Below, piece by piece: positions 9,380 to 20,039 of a stretch of 64,000 nucleotides of DNA. Below the pieces are notes generated by a model. The model saw only the letters and a program-made list of their open reading frames with translations. It made no database searches and had not been told where the DNA came from. The DNA lies in the NCBI RefSeq assembly GCF_001660815.1, contig NZ_LYMI01000011.1:30022-94021 (forward strand), given 5' to 3'. The translations under genes and the position numbers were made by a program. The stretch comes from Xanthomonas nasturtii (GTDB lineage Bacteria; Pseudomonadota; Gammaproteobacteria; Xanthomonadales; Xanthomonadaceae). Position 1 is the stretch's first letter. Each line of letters starts with the position of its first letter.

Positions 9380-10051
9380 CTAGAACCCGCTGGGCACCTC
9401 GCGTTTCCGGTCGTTCCCGTCCAGTCCCGAACCTGGGCGATACGCACGCAGGAACAATGCCACCGCGCCGCTGACATACGTATCCAGTTGCAACGCGTGC
9501 GCATCGTCGCGCATGGCGGCATTGGCCGGCCATCCGGTGATCAAGCCGAAGAAATGCACCGATGCATCCGGCAGGTCGTCGATCACCAATGCGCCGCGTT
9601 GCACCTCGCGCGCCAACAGCGTGCGCATCATGCTGTCGTAACGCTCGAAGCACAGCGTCCACATTTCCTCGCGCATCTGGCTGGGCAATAGAGGCGGGCG
9701 CACCAGGCCATACGCGGTGTCATCCAGCAGGCTGCTGGCAGACACGCGCAGCACCGCCTCCGCGACCCCAGCCAGGCGTTGCTCCAGCGGCCCGTGCAGA
9801 TCCAGCAAGGTATTCCAGCGATTGGGCGCGGCGTGCGCCAGCGCTTCCAGGGTGGTGCGGAACAGCACCTCCTTGGACGCGAAATGCGCATACACCGTCG
9901 CCTTGGACACCCTCGCGCGCTCGGCGATGGTGTCCATGCTGGTCCTGTCGAAGCCGTGCTGTTGAAACAGCGCGCGTGCCGCCGCCAGGATGGCGCCACG
10001 TTTGTCGTGTGGCGCACGCCTGGGCGCAGCGGACGGCGCGTCGTCATCCAC
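9380..10051 (-). CDS. TetR-family regulator at the end of the RND efflux operon
   Basis: A 223-residue TetR/AcrR-type repressor. The N-terminal helix-turn-helix is visible as [20 protein letters not shown] followed by [17 protein letters not shown]. The C-terminal helical domain resembles AefR/AcrR-like ligand pockets. The GTG at 10051 was chosen as start because it gives a small overlap (8 nt) with the end of the outer-membrane factor gene and avoids a long basic extension. Its place as last gene of the efflux operon suggests it controls the operon or senses the same compounds. A second, unrelated-looking TetR gene is divergent from the operon at 16065. Confidence 0.85.
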   Translation of the reverse strand: MDDDAPSAAPRRAPHDKRGAILAAARALFQQHGFDRTSMDTIAERARVSKATVYAHFASKEVLFRTTLEALAHAAPNRWNTLLDLHGPLEQRLAGVAEAVLRVSASSLLDDTAYGLVRPPLLPSQMREEMWTLCFERYDSMMRTLLAREVQRGALVIDDLPDASVHFFGLITGWPANAAMRDDAHALQLDTYVSGAVALFLRAYRPGSGLDGNDRKREVPSGF

Positions 10052-11549
10052 GTGGCGGCTCCGCTGGTGGGGTCGCAGTGGCAGTCGGCGCAGCCGATTG
10101 CAGCCAGCCGCCACCCATCGCCTTGTAGAACGTCGCCAGGTTGGTGAAGCGCGACAGCTGCGTGGTGATCAGCGTCTGCTGGGCGCTGTACAGCGAACGC
10201 TGCGCATCCAGCGCCTGCAGATAGCTGTCCACGCCGCGTTCGAAGCGCGCCTGCGACAAGCGATAGCTATCGGCGGTTGCGTCGACCAATGCCTGTTGCG
10301 CCTGCAATTGCCGGCCCAGCGTGTCGCGCTGCGCGAGCGCATCGGACACTTCGCGGAACGCGCTCTGGATCGCTTTTTCGTACTGCGCCACTTCGATAGC
10401 GCGGTTGGCCTTGGCCATGTCCAGATTGGCGCGATTACGCCCGGCGTTGAAGATCGGCAACGTCAGCGTGGGCACGAAGCTCCAGGCGCGGGTGCCGGAA
10501 TCGAACAGATTGGACAGACTGGTGGTGGAGGAGCCCCGCGATGCGGTCAGGCTGATGCTCGGGAAGAACGCCGCGCGCGCCGCCCCGATATTGGCATTGG
10601 CCGCACGCAAGTTGCGCTCGGCCTCCAGAATATCCGGGCGTCGTTGCAGCAACTGCGACGGCAACCCGGCCGGCACGCTGGCCAGCACGTTGCCTTCCAC
10701 GCTAGCGCCATCGGGCAAAACGCGCGGCAGTAATTCCACCGGCACCTGCGTGCCCACCAGCAACACCAGGGCATTGCGGTCCTGCGCCACCTGCGCGGTG
10801 TAGCGCTCCACATCCACGCGCGCGGTTTCCACCGTGGTCTGCGCCTGGCGCAAGGTGAGCTGCGAAGCAACGCCCAGCTCGAAGCTGCGTTGCTGCAAGC
10901 GATAACTATCGCTCTGGCTGGTCAAGGTGGACTGCGCCAGTTGCAGCAACTGCTGATCCGCCGCCAGCGTCAGATAGGCGGTGGCCACTTCGGCTACCAG
11001 GCTGATGTGCGTGCTGCGGCGAGCCTCGGCGGTGGCCAGAAACTGCTGCAGTGCCTGTTCTTTCAGGCTGCGCACGCGCCCGAACAGATCCAGCTCGTAC
11101 GCACTGATGCCGATGTTGGCGCTGTAGGTGCGAAACACCTGCGGCTGGCCCGGAATCGCCAGTTCCGCTGGTGTGCGTGCGTTGTTGGAAGTGCCGGTGC
11201 CCTGCACGGATGGCAGCAACGCAGCGCGTTCCACCCGGTACTGCGCACGCGCCACTTCGATGTTGAGCGCGGCCACGCGCAGGTCGCGGTTGTTCTCCAA
11301 CGCCAACGCGATCACCTGCTGTAGCGCGGGGTCGGTGAACACCTGCCGCCAGCCGATGTTGGCGATGTCCATCGCCTCACTCGTGCCGGCTTCGGTGGTG
11401 TCGCTGGCGTTCGAGGCAATCGTGATATCGGTGCCGGCAAAACGTTCCGGCACCGGCGCGTCGGGCCGTGCATAGCGCGGCATCAGCGTGCAACCAGACA
11501 GCACGCTGGCTACCGCGATCGCGGTCAATGTCATGCGAATCGGTTTCAT
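10044..11549 (-). CDS. Outer-membrane factor of an RND efflux pump (NodT/OprM family)
   Basis: A 501-residue outer-membrane channel lipoprotein. The N-terminus carries a lipoprotein signal ([11 protein letters not shown], lipid Cys in LSGC). Two repeated outer-membrane efflux halves follow, with the usual [15 protein letters not shown] and [20 protein letters not shown] signatures. It would form the TolC-like trimeric tunnel taking substrates from the pump to the outside. It starts 1 nt after the pump gene stop, so the two are translationally linked. Length is normal for the family. Confidence 0.93.
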   Translation of the reverse strand: MKPIRMTLTAIAVASVLSGCTLMPRYARPDAPVPERFAGTDITIASNASDTTEAGTSEAMDIANIGWRQVFTDPALQQVIALALENNRDLRVAALNIEVARAQYRVERAALLPSVQGTGTSNNARTPAELAIPGQPQVFRTYSANIGISAYELDLFGRVRSLKEQALQQFLATAEARRSTHISLVAEVATAYLTLAADQQLLQLAQSTLTSQSDSYRLQQRSFELGVASQLTLRQAQTTVETARVDVERYTAQVAQDRNALVLLVGTQVPVELLPRVLPDGASVEGNVLASVPAGLPSQLLQRRPDILEAERNLRAANANIGAARAAFFPSISLTASRGSSTTSLSNLFDSGTRAWSFVPTLTLPIFNAGRNRANLDMAKANRAIEVAQYEKAIQSAFREVSDALAQRDTLGRQLQAQQALVDATADSYRLSQARFERGVDSYLQALDAQRSLYSAQQTLITTQLSRFTNLATFYKAMGGGWLQSAAPTATATPPAEPPRG

Positions 11550-11550
11550 C

Positions 11551-14500
11551 TCAGTGTCCTGTCGGTTGCGGGGCGGGCGAAGTGGGCTGGGTGCGGCGCT
11601 TGAACAGGCCCATCACCAAGACGAAGAACAAAGGTACGAAGAAAATCGCCAGGATCGTGCCGGACAACATGCCGCCGATCACGGCAGTACCCAACGCATG
11701 CTGTGCGCCTGCACCGGCACCACTGCCGAGCACCAACGGCACCACACCCAGGACGAAGGCCAGCGATGTCATCAGAATCGGACGCAAGCGCATGCCTGCC
11801 GCCTCCAATGCCGACTCGATCAGACTCTTGCCGCTTTCATGCAGCTCCTTGGCGAATTCGACGATCAGGATCGCGTTTTTCGAGGCCAGACCAATCGTGG
11901 TAAGCAAGCCCACCTGGAAGTACACATCGTTCATTTTCCAGGTCAACATCGCGCCCAGCAGCGTGCCGAACACACCCAGCGGCACCACCAGGATCACCGA
12001 GAACGGAATCGCCCAGCTTTCGTACAACGCGGCCAGACACAGGAACACGATCAGGATCGACAACCCGTACAGCAGGCCGGTCTGGCCGGTCGAGGATTTC
12101 TCCTGCCGCGACAACCCGGTCCACTCGAATCCGATCCCCGGCGGCAACTTGGCCGCAGCCGCTTCCACGATCTGCATCGCCTCACCGCTGGACGCCGCAC
12201 CCGGCAGCGCCATGCCCAGGATTTCCACCGATGGCACGCTGTTGTAGCGCTCCAGACGTGGCGAGCCTGATTGCCAGCTTGCGGTAGCGAAGGCATTGAA
12301 CGGCACCATCGTGCCGGCGCTGTTGCGCACGAACCAGCGGTCGATGTCCTGCGGATTCATGCGGTACGGCGCGTCGGCCTGCAGCATCACCTTCTTGACG
12401 CGCCCCTTGTCGATGAAGTCGTTGACGTAAACGCTGCCCCACGCACTGGAGAAGGTGTTGTTGATGTCGGCAATGGACACGCCCATGGCCTGCGCCTTGT
12501 GCGAATCGATCTCCAGCTTGAATTCGGGCGTGTCTTCCTGCCCGTTCGGACGTACCGCCACCAAGCGTTTGTCCTGCGACAGCTCGGCCAGCAGCTGATT
12601 ACGTGCCTGCATCAACGCCTCATGACCGAGATTGGCGCGGTCCTGCAGCATCAGGTCGAAACCGGTGGCATTGCCCAACTCTGACACTGCCGGCGGTGCG
12701 AATGCGAACACCCTGGCATCGCGTATGCCAGCGAAGAAGGCACCCGCCTTGGCAGCAACATCGGTGACGCTCTGGCCCTTGCCGGTGCGCTCGTCCCACG
12801 GCCGTAACTTGACGAAGGCAAAGCCCACATTCTGGCCGGTACCGGCAAAACTGAATCCAGACACCGCAAACACGCCGGCGACCGAGTCTTTTTGATCGAC
12901 CAGAAAGTGATGCTCCACCTGCTTGAGCACCTTAGCGGTGCGCGCATCGGCAGCACCGGGCGGCAGCTGCACCAGCACGAACAAGGTGCCCTGGTCCTCA
13001 TCCGGCAAAAAACCCACCGGCAATTTCATGAAGCCGAAGACCACCAGCGCCAGCAGCGCCGCATAGGCGAGCATATAGCGCCAGCCCTTGCCCAGCATGT
13101 GCCGCACCACGCCCTGGTAGCCGTTGTTGCCGCGATCGAATACGCGATTGAACCACCCGAAGAAACCGGTGGTGGCCAGGCCATGACCTTTTTCCACCGG
13201 CTTGAGCAAGGTGGCGCACAAGGCCGGGGTCAGGATCATCGCAACCAGCACCGACAAGGTCATGGCCGAGACAATCGTGATGGAGAACTGCCGATAGATC
13301 ACACCGGTGGAGCCACCGAAGAACGCCATCGGCACGAACACCGCCGCCAGCACCAACGCCACACCGACCAGCGCACCGGAGATCTGATCCATCGATTTGC
13401 GCGTGGCTTCCTTGGGCGAGAGGTGTTCTTCGCCCATCACCCGCTCGACGTTTTCCACCACCACGATCGCATCGTCCACCAGCAGACCGATCGCCAGCAC
13501 CATCGCGAACATGGTCAGGGTATTGATGGTGAAACCGAACACCGCCAGCACGCCAAACGTGCCCAGCAACACCACCGGAACCGCAAGGGTGGGGATCAAG
13601 GTGGCGCGGAAGTTCTGCAGAAACAGATACATCACCAGAAACACCAATACCACCGCTTCGATCAGCGTGTGCACCACCTGCTCGATGGAGATCCGCACAA
13701 AAGGCGTGGTGTCGTATGGCTTTTGCACCTTCATGCCGGGCGGGAAGAATTTCTCCTGTTCTTCCAGGCTTTTATCGATCGCACGCACCGTATCCAGCGC
13801 GTTCGCACCGGTGGCCAGCTTGATCGCCAGACCGGCCGCCGGCTTGCCGTTGTAGCGGCCCACCGTGTTGTAACTCTCGCTGCCCAGTTCGATGCGTGCC
13901 ACATCGCGCAAGCGCACCTGCGAGCCATCGGACTGCGTGCGCAGCAGGATGTTTTCGAACTCCTCGGCGGTCTTCAGCCGGGTCTGCGCGGTGATGGTGG
14001 CATTGAGTTGCTGGTTGGGCACCGCCGGCAGCGCACCGAGCTGGCCGGCCGAGACCTGCGCGTTCTGCGCCTGGATCGCGGTGCGCACATCCACCGGGGT
14101 CAGGCTGAAGTTGTTTAACTTATTGGGATCCATCCACACCCGCATCGCGTACTGCGAGCCGAACAAGGTGGTGTCGCCCACGCCTTCGACGCGGCTGATG
14201 GTTTCCTGCACGTTGGCAGCCACGTAATCGGACAGGTCCGAGTCGCTCATGCTGCCGTCTTCGGACGTGAAGGCCAGCACGTTGAGGAAGTTGGTGGCCG
14301 ATTTGGTCACCGTGACGCCTTGCTGCTGCACTTCCTGCGGCAACAACGGTGTGGCCAGCGACAACTTGTTCTGCACCTGCACCTGCGCGGTGTCCGGGTC
14401 GGTGCCGTTTTCGAAGGTCAGGGTAATGGTCACCGCACCACTGGATTCGCTGGTGGAGGCCATGTAGCTGAGGTGATCCAGCCCCTTCATCTTCTGCTCG

Positions 14501-14694
14501 ATGACCTGGGTGACGGTGTCTTCCAGCGTCTGCGCCGAGGCGCCCGGGTAGTTGGCGGTAATGGCAACCGCGGGCGGAGCGATGCTGGGGTATTGCGCAA
14601 TCGGCAGGGTGGCGATGGACAGGATGCCGGCCAGCATCACGATGATGGCCAGCACCCAGGCGAAGATCGGACGATCGATAAAGAAACGTGCCAT
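11551..14694 (-). CDS. RND multidrug efflux permease (AcrB/MexB-like, HAE1)
   Basis: A 1047-residue inner-membrane proton-driven pump. The start at 14694 gives the canonical N-terminus [17 protein letters not shown]; the longer open frame adds 43 non-homologous residues. HAE1 signatures are present: [17 protein letters not shown] in TM4 with the paired Asp of the proton relay, [15 protein letters not shown] and porter-loop sequences, and a second transmembrane repeat ending in [11 protein letters not shown]. Length equals that of AcrB/MexB. It pumps amphiphilic drugs, dyes or plant compounds from periplasm and membrane. It is the middle gene of adaptor-pump-channel-TetR. Confidence 0.96.
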   Translation of the reverse strand: MARFFIDRPIFAWVLAIIVMLAGILSIATLPIAQYPSIAPPAVAITANYPGASAQTLEDTVTQVIEQKMKGLDHLSYMASTSESSGAVTITLTFENGTDPDTAQVQVQNKLSLATPLLPQEVQQQGVTVTKSATNFLNVLAFTSEDGSMSDSDLSDYVAANVQETISRVEGVGDTTLFGSQYAMRVWMDPNKLNNFSLTPVDVRTAIQAQNAQVSAGQLGALPAVPNQQLNATITAQTRLKTAEEFENILLRTQSDGSQVRLRDVARIELGSESYNTVGRYNGKPAAGLAIKLATGANALDTVRAIDKSLEEQEKFFPPGMKVQKPYDTTPFVRISIEQVVHTLIEAVVLVFLVMYLFLQNFRATLIPTLAVPVVLLGTFGVLAVFGFTINTLTMFAMVLAIGLLVDDAIVVVENVERVMGEEHLSPKEATRKSMDQISGALVGVALVLAAVFVPMAFFGGSTGVIYRQFSITIVSAMTLSVLVAMILTPALCATLLKPVEKGHGLATTGFFGWFNRVFDRGNNGYQGVVRHMLGKGWRYMLAYAALLALVVFGFMKLPVGFLPDEDQGTLFVLVQLPPGAADARTAKVLKQVEHHFLVDQKDSVAGVFAVSGFSFAGTGQNVGFAFVKLRPWDERTGKGQSVTDVAAKAGAFFAGIRDARVFAFAPPAVSELGNATGFDLMLQDRANLGHEALMQARNQLLAELSQDKRLVAVRPNGQEDTPEFKLEIDSHKAQAMGVSIADINNTFSSAWGSVYVNDFIDKGRVKKVMLQADAPYRMNPQDIDRWFVRNSAGTMVPFNAFATASWQSGSPRLERYNSVPSVEILGMALPGAASSGEAMQIVEAAAAKLPPGIGFEWTGLSRQEKSSTGQTGLLYGLSILIVFLCLAALYESWAIPFSVILVVPLGVFGTLLGAMLTWKMNDVYFQVGLLTTIGLASKNAILIVEFAKELHESGKSLIESALEAAGMRLRPILMTSLAFVLGVVPLVLGSGAGAGAQHALGTAVIGGMLSGTILAIFFVPLFFVLVMGLFKRRTQPTSPAPQPTGH

Positions 14695-14710
14695 GACGTG
14701 TGATCCCGCC

Positions 14711-15934
14711 TCAGTTGGCCGCACGCGGTGCGGTCGGGGCGGAAGGGGTGCCGGCTGCATGAGCGCCCGCAGTCGCGGGCGTGCCCTTGGGCTGCCACGG
14801 CACGGTCTTGACCTCGATGCCATCGCGGGCGCGCGAAACGCCTTCCACCACCAGGTGCTCGCCGGTCTTCAGGCCGCTGCGCACCAGCCATTGGTCGCCG
14901 ACCTCACGATCGGTTTCCAGCACGCGCAGCTGCAGCTTGTGATCGGCACCGACCACAAACGCGGTCGGCTTGCCAGCGCCATTGCGCAAGACCGCCTGCT
15001 GCGGCACCAGCACGCCCTGCTCCTTGACGCCTTCCTGCAGCACCGCGCGCACGTACATGCCGGGCAACAGCTCGGCGTTCGGGTTGGGGAACACTGCGCG
15101 CAGGGTGATCGAGCCGGTGTTCTGATCCACGGTGACGTCGGAGAACGCCAGGTGCCCCTGCAGCGGATAGGTGCTGCCGTCTTCCAGCAGCAGCGACACC
15201 TTGGCCGCGCCATCGCCGGCCCGTTCCAGGTCGCCGCGCGCCATCGCCTGGCGCAGGCGCAATACCGCACTACTGGGCTGGGTGACGTCGATGTAGATCG
15301 GGTCCAGTTGCTGGATGGTGGTCAGCGCATTGGCCTGGTTGGCAGTCACCAGCGCGCCCGGGGTCACGCTGGAGCGGCCGATGCGGCCGGAGATCGGCGC
15401 ATCCAGCCGGGCGAACGCCAGGTTGATGCGCGCGGTCTCCACGCTGGCCCTGCCTGCCGCCACATCCGCCTTTGCCTGGCCCAGCGCAGCGTCGGTGTCG
15501 TCGCCTTCCTGCTGGCTGATCGCCTTGATCCGGGCCAGCTCCTTGTAGCGCTCGGCCTTGAGCTGCGCCGTGCGCAGGGTTGCCTCGGCCTTGGCCAGCG
15601 TGGCCTGGGCACTGGCATAGCTGGCGCGGTACTGGGCCGGGTCGATCTGGTACAGGGTCTGGCCGGCCTTGACGTCGCCGCCTTCGGTGAACTGGCGCGA
15701 CTGCACAAGACCGCCCACCTGCGGGCGAATTTCGGCAATCAGGTACGGAACGGTGCGCCCCGGCAATTCGGTGGTCAGCGTCACCGGCTGCTGCTTGACG
15801 GTCAGCACGCCCATTTCCGGGGTGCCCTCCTGCGGCGGCGGGCCGCCCGGCGGGCTGCCGCAGGCGCTGAGCAGGGCGGTGGCGGAAACGGCAACAGCAA
15901 GCAACGACAGGCGAAACGAAGCATGGGCACGCAC
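14711..15934 (-). CDS. RND efflux periplasmic adaptor (AcrA/MexA-like membrane fusion protein)
   Basis: A 407-residue adaptor with a lipoprotein signal ([14 protein letters not shown]). It has the typical lipoyl/hairpin/beta-barrel order: [18 protein letters not shown], a coiled-coil hairpin with [19 protein letters not shown], and [12 protein letters not shown]. It starts at GTG 15934 with GGAG nine bases upstream. It is the first gene of the operon and lies 16 nt before the pump gene. It links the inner-membrane pump to the outer-membrane channel. The Pro/Ala/Thr-rich C-terminal tail is a little longer than usual. Confidence 0.95.
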   Translation of the reverse strand: MRAHASFRLSLLAVAVSATALLSACGSPPGGPPPQEGTPEMGVLTVKQQPVTLTTELPGRTVPYLIAEIRPQVGGLVQSRQFTEGGDVKAGQTLYQIDPAQYRASYASAQATLAKAEATLRTAQLKAERYKELARIKAISQQEGDDTDAALGQAKADVAAGRASVETARINLAFARLDAPISGRIGRSSVTPGALVTANQANALTTIQQLDPIYIDVTQPSSAVLRLRQAMARGDLERAGDGAAKVSLLLEDGSTYPLQGHLAFSDVTVDQNTGSITLRAVFPNPNAELLPGMYVRAVLQEGVKEQGVLVPQQAVLRNGAGKPTAFVVGADHKLQLRVLETDREVGDQWLVRSGLKTGEHLVVEGVSRARDGIEVKTVPWQPKGTPATAGAHAAGTPSAPTAPRAAN

Positions 15935-16064
15935 GGGCGGGTCTCCAACGGGAGTGATGATGGTTAAATCTAAACGGTACGGTTCGGTATCCTAATAAGC
16001 TCATCCGTAGCCGTCAAGCATTTCTGCCCAGTCGGTATACTTATGGATTACGTAGGAGAACCTG
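15935..16064. promoter_or_regulatory. Divergent promoter/operator region between efflux operon and TetR gene
   Basis: This 130-bp AT-richer region separates the divergent adaptor and TetR genes. Two near-identical direct repeats, TCGGTATCCTAAT (15984-15996) and TCGGTATACTTAT (16032-16044), lie 48 bp apart, about 4.5 helical turns. The second overlaps a possible -10 (TATACT) for the TetR gene. The segment TAAACGGTACGGTTCGGTA around 15971-15989 also contains short repeats and is close to the adaptor gene. These are good candidates for TetR binding sites controlling both directions. That is inference from position and repetition. Confidence 0.5.
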
Positions 16065-16685
16065 ATGCGGGTCAGAACCGAAGAAAAGCGCGAGGCCATC
16101 ATTCAGGCCGCCAGCGAGGTGTTCCTCGAGATGGGCTTCGAAGGCGCGTCGATGTCGCAGATCGCCGCCCGGGTCGGCGGCTCCAAGCGCACGCTGTACG
16201 GCTATTTCTCGTCCAAGGAAGAGTTGTTCGTGGCCTTTGCCAAAGACATGTCCGACCGCTACATCGACCCATTGCTGGACGCGTTGTCACAAAGCAGCGG
16301 CCCCGTTGCGGAAACCCTGCAGCGCTTTGGCGAGGACATCCTCAGCTTCCTGTGCGCCCCCAGCTCGATCACGATCTGGCAGACCATCATCGGCGTGTCG
16401 GGACGGTCGGACGTGGGGGCGCTGTTCTTCAATGCAGGCCCCGAAGAAGGCGTGCAACGCATGGCCGACTTCCTGCAGACGCAGATGGATCGCGGCGTGA
16501 TCCGCTGCGCCGACGTCCTGATCGCGTCAAAGCAGTTCGCCGCGCTGCTGGAAGCGGAAACCCTGATGCCCTGCCTGTTCGGCGCGCTCAAGGACCCCTC
16601 GCCCGAGTATTTGCGCAAGGCGACGCGACGCGCGGTGGATCTATTCCTGGCCGGCTATGGGTGCAAGACCGCCGCCGCGGCGTGA
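16065..16685 (+). CDS. TetR/AcrR-family repressor divergent from the efflux operon
   Basis: A 206-residue regulator. The N-terminal DNA-binding domain is canonical: REAIIQAASEVFLEMGFEGASM, then QIAARVGGSKRTLYGYFSSKEELF. The C-terminal all-helical domain would bind inducers. Its divergent position relative to the adaptor-pump-channel operon is the classic arrangement for a local repressor of RND pumps, and repeated motifs lie in the shared intergenic region. An AGGAGAA ribosome-binding site precedes the ATG. Confidence 0.9.
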   Translation: MRVRTEEKREAIIQAASEVFLEMGFEGASMSQIAARVGGSKRTLYGYFSSKEELFVAFAKDMSDRYIDPLLDALSQSSGPVAETLQRFGEDILSFLCAPSSITIWQTIIGVSGRSDVGALFFNAGPEEGVQRMADFLQTQMDRGVIRCADVLIASKQFAALLEAETLMPCLFGALKDPSPEYLRKATRRAVDLFLAGYGCKTAAAA

Positions 16686-16769
16686 TGTGCGGTGGCGTCG
16701 TTCGGTAACTTGCAGAGCGCATCCATCGGCAGCGGAGTGCGCGCGTGTGTGTCTATTGCCGCCGGGTCG

Positions 16770-16794
16770 ATAAATCGCCTGTTTCCCAGGCGAT
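16770..16794 (-). terminator. Probable intrinsic terminator after zur
   Basis: Read on the minus strand, a perfect 8-bp stem (ATCGCCTG / CAGGCGAT) with a 5-nt loop begins 2-3 nt after the zur stop and is followed by TTTAT. The T-run is short, so the hairpin may act partly through a Rho-independent mechanism or stabilise the 3' end. Confidence 0.6.
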
Positions 16795-16796
16795 CG

Positions 16797-17291
16797 TCAC
16801 TCCGCCACCGCGCACTTGGCGCACAGGCCGTGCACTTCCAGCGTCTGCGCCTGCGGTTGGAACCCAAGCGCCTTGGCGCGGGCTTCCAGTTGCGACACCA
16901 CATCGCGGTCTTCCAGTTCCACTGCACTATGGCAGCGGTCGCAGATCAGGAACGGCACCGAATGCTGGGCGCTGTTGGGGTGGTGGCAGGCGACGAAGGC
17001 GTTGACCGATTCGAGCTTGTGCACGAAGCCATTGGCCATCAGAAAATCCAGTGCGCGGTACACCGTGGGCGGCGCATCGGCGCCGACGCCCTTGCCTTCG
17101 CGCACCCAGTCCAGCAGCTCGTAGGCCTTGACCGGCTTGCCGGCATCGGCGATCAGCCGCAGCACGTTGGCGCGGATGGGCGTCAGCCGCAGGCCGCGCT
17201 CGCTGCAGGCACGCTCCACCGCGCGCACGAAGCCGTTGGCGTCGTCGACGTGGTGGTGCGGTGCAGTGCAGGCGTGTTCGTTGGTTTTCAT
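16797..17291 (-). CDS. zur: Zinc uptake regulator Zur (Fur family)
   Basis: A 164-residue Fur-family repressor. The winged-helix domain includes RGLRLTPIRANVLRLIADAG and PPTVYRALDFLMANGFVHKLES. The metal sites show a Cys/His cluster (ACHHPNS, LICDRCHS) and a C-terminal CAKC pair that bind structural and regulatory zinc, as in Zur rather than Fur. When zinc is sufficient it represses zinc uptake and related genes. The ATG at 17291 was chosen over the GTG one codon upstream. It lies 15 nt after gltX on the same strand, so zur is probably co-transcribed with gltX. Confidence 0.88.
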   Translation of the reverse strand: MKTNEHACTAPHHHVDDANGFVRAVERACSERGLRLTPIRANVLRLIADAGKPVKAYELLDWVREGKGVGADAPPTVYRALDFLMANGFVHKLESVNAFVACHHPNSAQHSVPFLICDRCHSAVELEDRDVVSQLEARAKALGFQPQAQTLEVHGLCAKCAVAE

Positions 17292-17306
17292 CACAGGCTC
17301 CGGCGG

Positions 17307-18710
17307 TCAGCCCGCTCCGATCTTGATGAGTGCCGCATCGATGCGTTTCAAGGCACCCTCGCGACCGGCCAGGTACACCGTCTGCGAGATGTCCGGGCTG
17401 ACCTGGGTGCCGGTGATGGCCACGCGCAGCGGTTGGGCGACCTTGCCCATGCCCAGTTCCAGCGCTGCGGCCGCGTCGTGCAGCGCCGCCGACACGCTCT
17501 CCACGCTCCACTCGCTCAGCGCAGCGAGCATCTCGCGCGCCTTGCCCAGCGGCGCTTCCGCACCCAATTTCAGGTGCTTGATCACCGCCGCTTCGTCGTA
17601 GGTTTCCAGCGGCTGGTACCAGACTACGGCCTTTTCGGCCATTTCTTTCAGGGTCTGCACGCGCTCGCGCAGCGCCACCACCACATCGGCAGCGGCCGGG
17701 CCGGCGGCGATGTCCACCCCCAGCTTGGCAAGCTGGTATTCCAGCTGCGGGGCGATGCTGGCCGGGTCGTCGGTCTTCAGATAGTGCTGGTTGACCCAGC
17801 CGAGCTTGGCCATGTCCAGGCGTGCGGCCTTGGAATTGACGTCCTTGACGTCGAACAGGTCCAGCAATTCCTGCGGCGTGAACAGCTCCTGGTCGCCATG
17901 CGACCAGCCCAGGCGCGCCAGGTAATTGATCAACGCATGCGGCAGATAGCCGGCGTCCTTGTACTGCATGACGTCGGCCGCGCCGGTGCGCTTGGACAGC
18001 TTGGCACCCTGCTCGTCCAGGATCATCGGCATGTGCGCGAACTTGGGCACCGGGGCACCCAGCGCTTCATAGATATTGATCTGGCGCGGGGTGTTGTTGA
18101 TGTGGTCGTCGCCGCGGATCACCTCGGTGATGCCCATGTCCCAGTCGTCCACCACCACCGCGAAGTTGTAGGTGGGAAAGCCGTCCGGGCGGAAGATCAC
18201 CATGTCGTCGAGCTCGCTGTTGGCGATCTCGATGCGGCCCTTGATCAGGTCCTCGAACACCACGCTGCCGCCGACCGGATTCTTGAAACGGATGACCCGG
18301 TTAGGGTCGTCGCGGTACGGCAGGTTCTGCTCGCGGGCGGCGCCGTTGTAGCGCGGTTTTTCCTGCCTGGCCATCGCCGTTTCGCGCATGGCGTCGAGCT
18401 CTTCGCGGGTTTCATAGGCGTAATAGGCCTTGCCTTGGGCCAGCAGCTGCTCGGCGACCTCCTGATAGCGGGCCACGCGTTGGGTCTGGTAGATCGGGCC
18501 TTCGTCGTAGTGCAGGCCCAGCCACTCCATCGCTTCCAGGATGGCGTCGATGGCCGCCTGGGTGCTGCGCTCGCGGTCGGTGTCTTCGATGCGCAGCACG
18601 AATTGCCCGCCGCGGTGGCGTGCCTCCAGCCAGCAATACAGGGCGGTGCGGGCGCCGCCGATGTGCAGGTAACCGGTGGGGCTGGGGGCAAAACGGGTGC
18701 GGCAGGTCAT
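17307..18710 (-). CDS. gltX: Glutamate--tRNA ligase
   Basis: A 467-residue class I aminoacyl-tRNA synthetase. The N-terminus [20 protein letters not shown] holds the HIGH-type signature (HIGG). The KMSKS-type loop is [10 protein letters not shown]. Length matches bacterial GltX. The start at 18710 was chosen because the protein then begins directly with the Rossmann-fold sequence; the reading frame stays open far upstream but over a different gene. It charges tRNA-Glu, an essential function. It is followed by zur and preceded by a DUF3616-type gene 68 nt upstream on the same strand. Confidence 0.97.
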   Translation of the reverse strand: MTCRTRFAPSPTGYLHIGGARTALYCWLEARHRGGQFVLRIEDTDRERSTQAAIDAILEAMEWLGLHYDEGPIYQTQRVARYQEVAEQLLAQGKAYYAYETREELDAMRETAMARQEKPRYNGAAREQNLPYRDDPNRVIRFKNPVGGSVVFEDLIKGRIEIANSELDDMVIFRPDGFPTYNFAVVVDDWDMGITEVIRGDDHINNTPRQINIYEALGAPVPKFAHMPMILDEQGAKLSKRTGAADVMQYKDAGYLPHALINYLARLGWSHGDQELFTPQELLDLFDVKDVNSKAARLDMAKLGWVNQHYLKTDDPASIAPQLEYQLAKLGVDIAAGPAAADVVVALRERVQTLKEMAEKAVVWYQPLETYDEAAVIKHLKLGAEAPLGKAREMLAALSEWSVESVSAALHDAAAALELGMGKVAQPLRVAITGTQVSPDISQTVYLAGREGALKRIDAALIKIGAG

Positions 18711-18778
18711 GGAGCGCTCGGCGAAACGGGACTGCGCCGATTTTACCTTGCGCAGCGTGGCCCTGCCCGGCCCACTGC

Positions 18779-19870
18779 TCAGCGGTTGCGCAACAGGTCG
18801 CCGTACACCACGCAATCGCCGCCGCTGCGCGCCGCGCCCGGGGCGTCGTACAGCACCAGCCAGGTAGGAATTTGGCCGGCCAGCTGCTTGGGCAGGTTGC
18901 AGATGGCCTCGGCGCGGTCGCTGTCCTTGCCGTGCGGCAGCACCGCCGATTCCAGAAAGTCGTGCTGAAAGCGCACCGGCGCGCGGTTGGCGGCCAGCAC
19001 GCTGCGCGCATCCGGCCACTTGAACAGCCGGATCTCGCCGTTCAGCACCATGGTCGGCCCGGCCAACAGGTACAGATCGTCGCCGGAGTAATGCAGGTCG
19101 CGCACCCCCAGCCCGCCCAGCTGCAGGAAATGCTTGCGCAGCAGCGTGCCGTCTTCGTCCAGCGGCGCCAGGCGCAGATGGTCGCCATGCGCTTCCACCT
19201 GGATTTCCAGCAGCGCCGACCAGCCACGCAGCACCGGCCCGCGCAGGCCCAGCAGCAAGCGTTGACCATCGACCACGATGCCTTCGATATCGAAACCGTT
19301 GTCCTTGCCGGGAATCTTCAGAAACGGGCCGAAATGTGGGTCGTCGGCCAGCAGTTCGGTGAGCTGGTTGTTCTTTGCATCGCCCTTGAGGCGCAGCGCA
19401 CGGCGGCCGTCGGCGGCTTCGCGCACCAGCTGCGGGCTGCCGTCTTGCGCGTATTCGATGGGCAGGCAGGCCAGCAGGCGGCGGTTGGCGTCGAGCTTCA
19501 GCTTGGTCAGGCGTTTGGCGTTTTCGGCGTCGTCGCGGCCGCGCTTGGCGTTCTTGCGTTTGCTGCCGTGCGAGCCGATCACCCACAGAAATCCGTCCGA
19601 CAGCCCCATGCCTTCCAGGTCTGCCTCTTCGCCATTTTCGCCCGGCAGATCCAGCAGCTCGGCCAGCGCAAAGCTCTGCCCTTCGCCGAAGCGCAGCGTC
19701 TCGCGCTGCACCGGGTCGAGCTTGCGCAGCCGGTCCACCGCGCAGGCTTCGTCGCCGGCCACCCACAGCCAGTCGTCGGTGAACGCAGCACCGGACAGAT
19801 TGCTGTGCACCAGCGCACCGGGCGCAAATTCGAGCCGGACGCTATGCGGAATGAGGGTTTTCTTGGCCAT
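18779..19870 (-). CDS. DUF3616-type protein of unknown function
   Basis: A 363-residue soluble protein without signal peptide. It looks like a beta-propeller: repeated short strands with Gly/Asp turns, including [57 protein letters not shown] and [18 protein letters not shown]. The DxEG repeats are characteristic of the DUF3616 group. No catalytic role is known. It is encoded upstream of gltX on the same strand, but the genes are not obviously related in function. Confidence 0.8.
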   Translation of the reverse strand: MAKKTLIPHSVRLEFAPGALVHSNLSGAAFTDDWLWVAGDEACAVDRLRKLDPVQRETLRFGEGQSFALAELLDLPGENGEEADLEGMGLSDGFLWVIGSHGSKRKNAKRGRDDAENAKRLTKLKLDANRRLLACLPIEYAQDGSPQLVREAADGRRALRLKGDAKNNQLTELLADDPHFGPFLKIPGKDNGFDIEGIVVDGQRLLLGLRGPVLRGWSALLEIQVEAHGDHLRLAPLDEDGTLLRKHFLQLGGLGVRDLHYSGDDLYLLAGPTMVLNGEIRLFKWPDARSVLAANRAPVRFQHDFLESAVLPHGKDSDRAEAICNLPKQLAGQIPTWLVLYDAPGAARSGGDCVVYGDLLRNR

Positions 19871-20039
19871 GGGAACCTGGTGGGTGGCGTTGCAAAGGGT
19901 GAGAGTGGCGAAGACAGCGTAGCGCGGTGCCCCGTTGAAGGACGGCGCGGACACGTTGCAGCGTACGCGTAGCAGGTGCGATCGCAAGCATCGACTGCGT
20001 CCGCGACGCTGAGCATGAACCTCTGAGGGCCGCGCCTTA

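Noticed and set aside
12892..14118. 408-residue His/Gln/Arg-rich + strand frame
   Set aside because: Antisense to the RND pump gene, which has strong family signatures.
16692..18968. 758-residue + strand frame across zur and gltX
   Set aside because: Both genes on the other strand are clear. The frame lacks any domain and crosses two gene boundaries.
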